A stretch of DNA of 14,884 nucleotides from Methylophilaceae bacterium. GTDB lineage: Bacteria > Pseudomonadota > Gammaproteobacteria > Burkholderiales > Methylophilaceae. The stretch is from the NCBI GenBank assembly GCA_025362115.1, contig JANYIK010000164.1:1-14884 (forward strand), written 5' to 3'. Below are positions 14,685 to 14,884 of this stretch, in pieces (the first letter of the stretch is position 1; the number at the start of each line of letters is the position of its first letter). A program made the translations under genes and the position numbers. The notes under the pieces are model-generated. The model saw only the letters and a program-made list of their open reading frames with translations. It was not told the DNA's origin and did not search any database.

Positions 14685-14723
14685 AACAAGCCGTTACGAG
14701 TTAGTGACGGCTTGTTTACTTTT
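14685..14723 (+). terminator. Intrinsic terminator after tRNA-Lys
   Basis: AACAAGCCGT (14685-14694) pairs exactly with ACGGCTTGTT (14707-14716) as a 10-bp stem with a 12-base loop, followed by TACTTTT. It lies 5 bp after the CCA end and would end the single-tRNA transcript. Confidence 0.85.
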
Positions 14724-14884
14724 GGCAGTAGCCCTATAGTAGCCAGAAGCAACCGTACCTTAAAAAATCTACACACTCCCTACATCACCACAGTTCGACT
14801 TTTTAAAACAATTACTCACCGGTCAGCGAATTATGAAAGATAGTTTTCTGGTGGCGCGGATATAATTTCTTAATTAGCTTTTGG
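14724..14884. other. Right-hand end without recognisable gene
   Basis: AT-rich sequence after the tRNA terminator with no credible reading frame. TATAAT occurs at 14861-14866 but has no matching -35 element, so a promoter for a gene beyond the window is possible but not supported. Confidence 0.4.

Noticed and set aside
14680..14760. Possible integrase attachment site next to tRNA-Lys
   Set aside because: tRNA-Lys genes are common integration sites, but no repeat of the tRNA 3' end and no integrase is visible; GTAGCC occurring twice (14728, 14739) is too short to mean anything.
14838..14866. Promoter at the right edge (TATAAT)
   Set aside because: No -35 element at 16-18 bp, and no gene is visible downstream inside the window.

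Overview
The window is a compact, gene-dense stretch of a betaproteobacterial chromosome. The gene order dusB-fis-purH-purD-hemF, asd-fimV, and ffh divergent from a ypjD-type membrane gene points that way, and the protein sequences look like the Nitrosomonadales/Gallionellaceae side of the class. That placement is inferred from recognised families and gene order, not from a search. Oxygen-dependent HemF implies at least microaerobic growth.

Layout. Positions 1-2475 on the + strand hold the 3' end of argG, ppnP (nucleoside phosphorylase), yajQ, a 41-residue entericidin-like lipoprotein gene and asd. They are closely spaced and probably co-transcribed in part. fimV (2540-5428) follows, with a clear intrinsic terminator. 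A 186-bp nested inverted-repeat element fills the gap where fimV converges with hemF. From 13038 back to 5687 the minus strand reads ypjD-like, dusB, fis, purH, an ORF6N-domain gene, purD, tsaC and hemF. Several junctions there overlap by 1-4 nt (dusB/fis, orf6N/purD, purD/tsaC). The right end returns to the + strand with ffh and a tRNA-Lys(UUU) gene that has its own strong promoter and terminator.

How the genes work together. purH and purD are de novo purine synthesis enzymes, and dusB and tsaC modify tRNA (dihydrouridine; t6A precursor). fis encodes the nucleoid regulator tied to growth rate, and hemF acts in haem synthesis. ffh supplies the signal-recognition-particle GTPase. This is a housekeeping region with three intrusions. 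The first is an ORF6N gene of unknown function inserted in frame with operon logic between purH and purD. The second is a 276-bp MITE-like element between fis and purH whose terminal repeat carries purH's apparent ribosome binding site. The third is the inverted-repeat element between fimV and hemF. HemF also carries an extra segment of about 38 residues, and FimV contains two diverged copies of an 80-residue unit.

I do not see a large undescribed system such as a defence island, CRISPR array or biosynthetic cluster. The best leads are the ORF6N gene with a perfect 14-bp-arm hairpin inside its coding sequence, and the element that has taken over the fis-purH junction.
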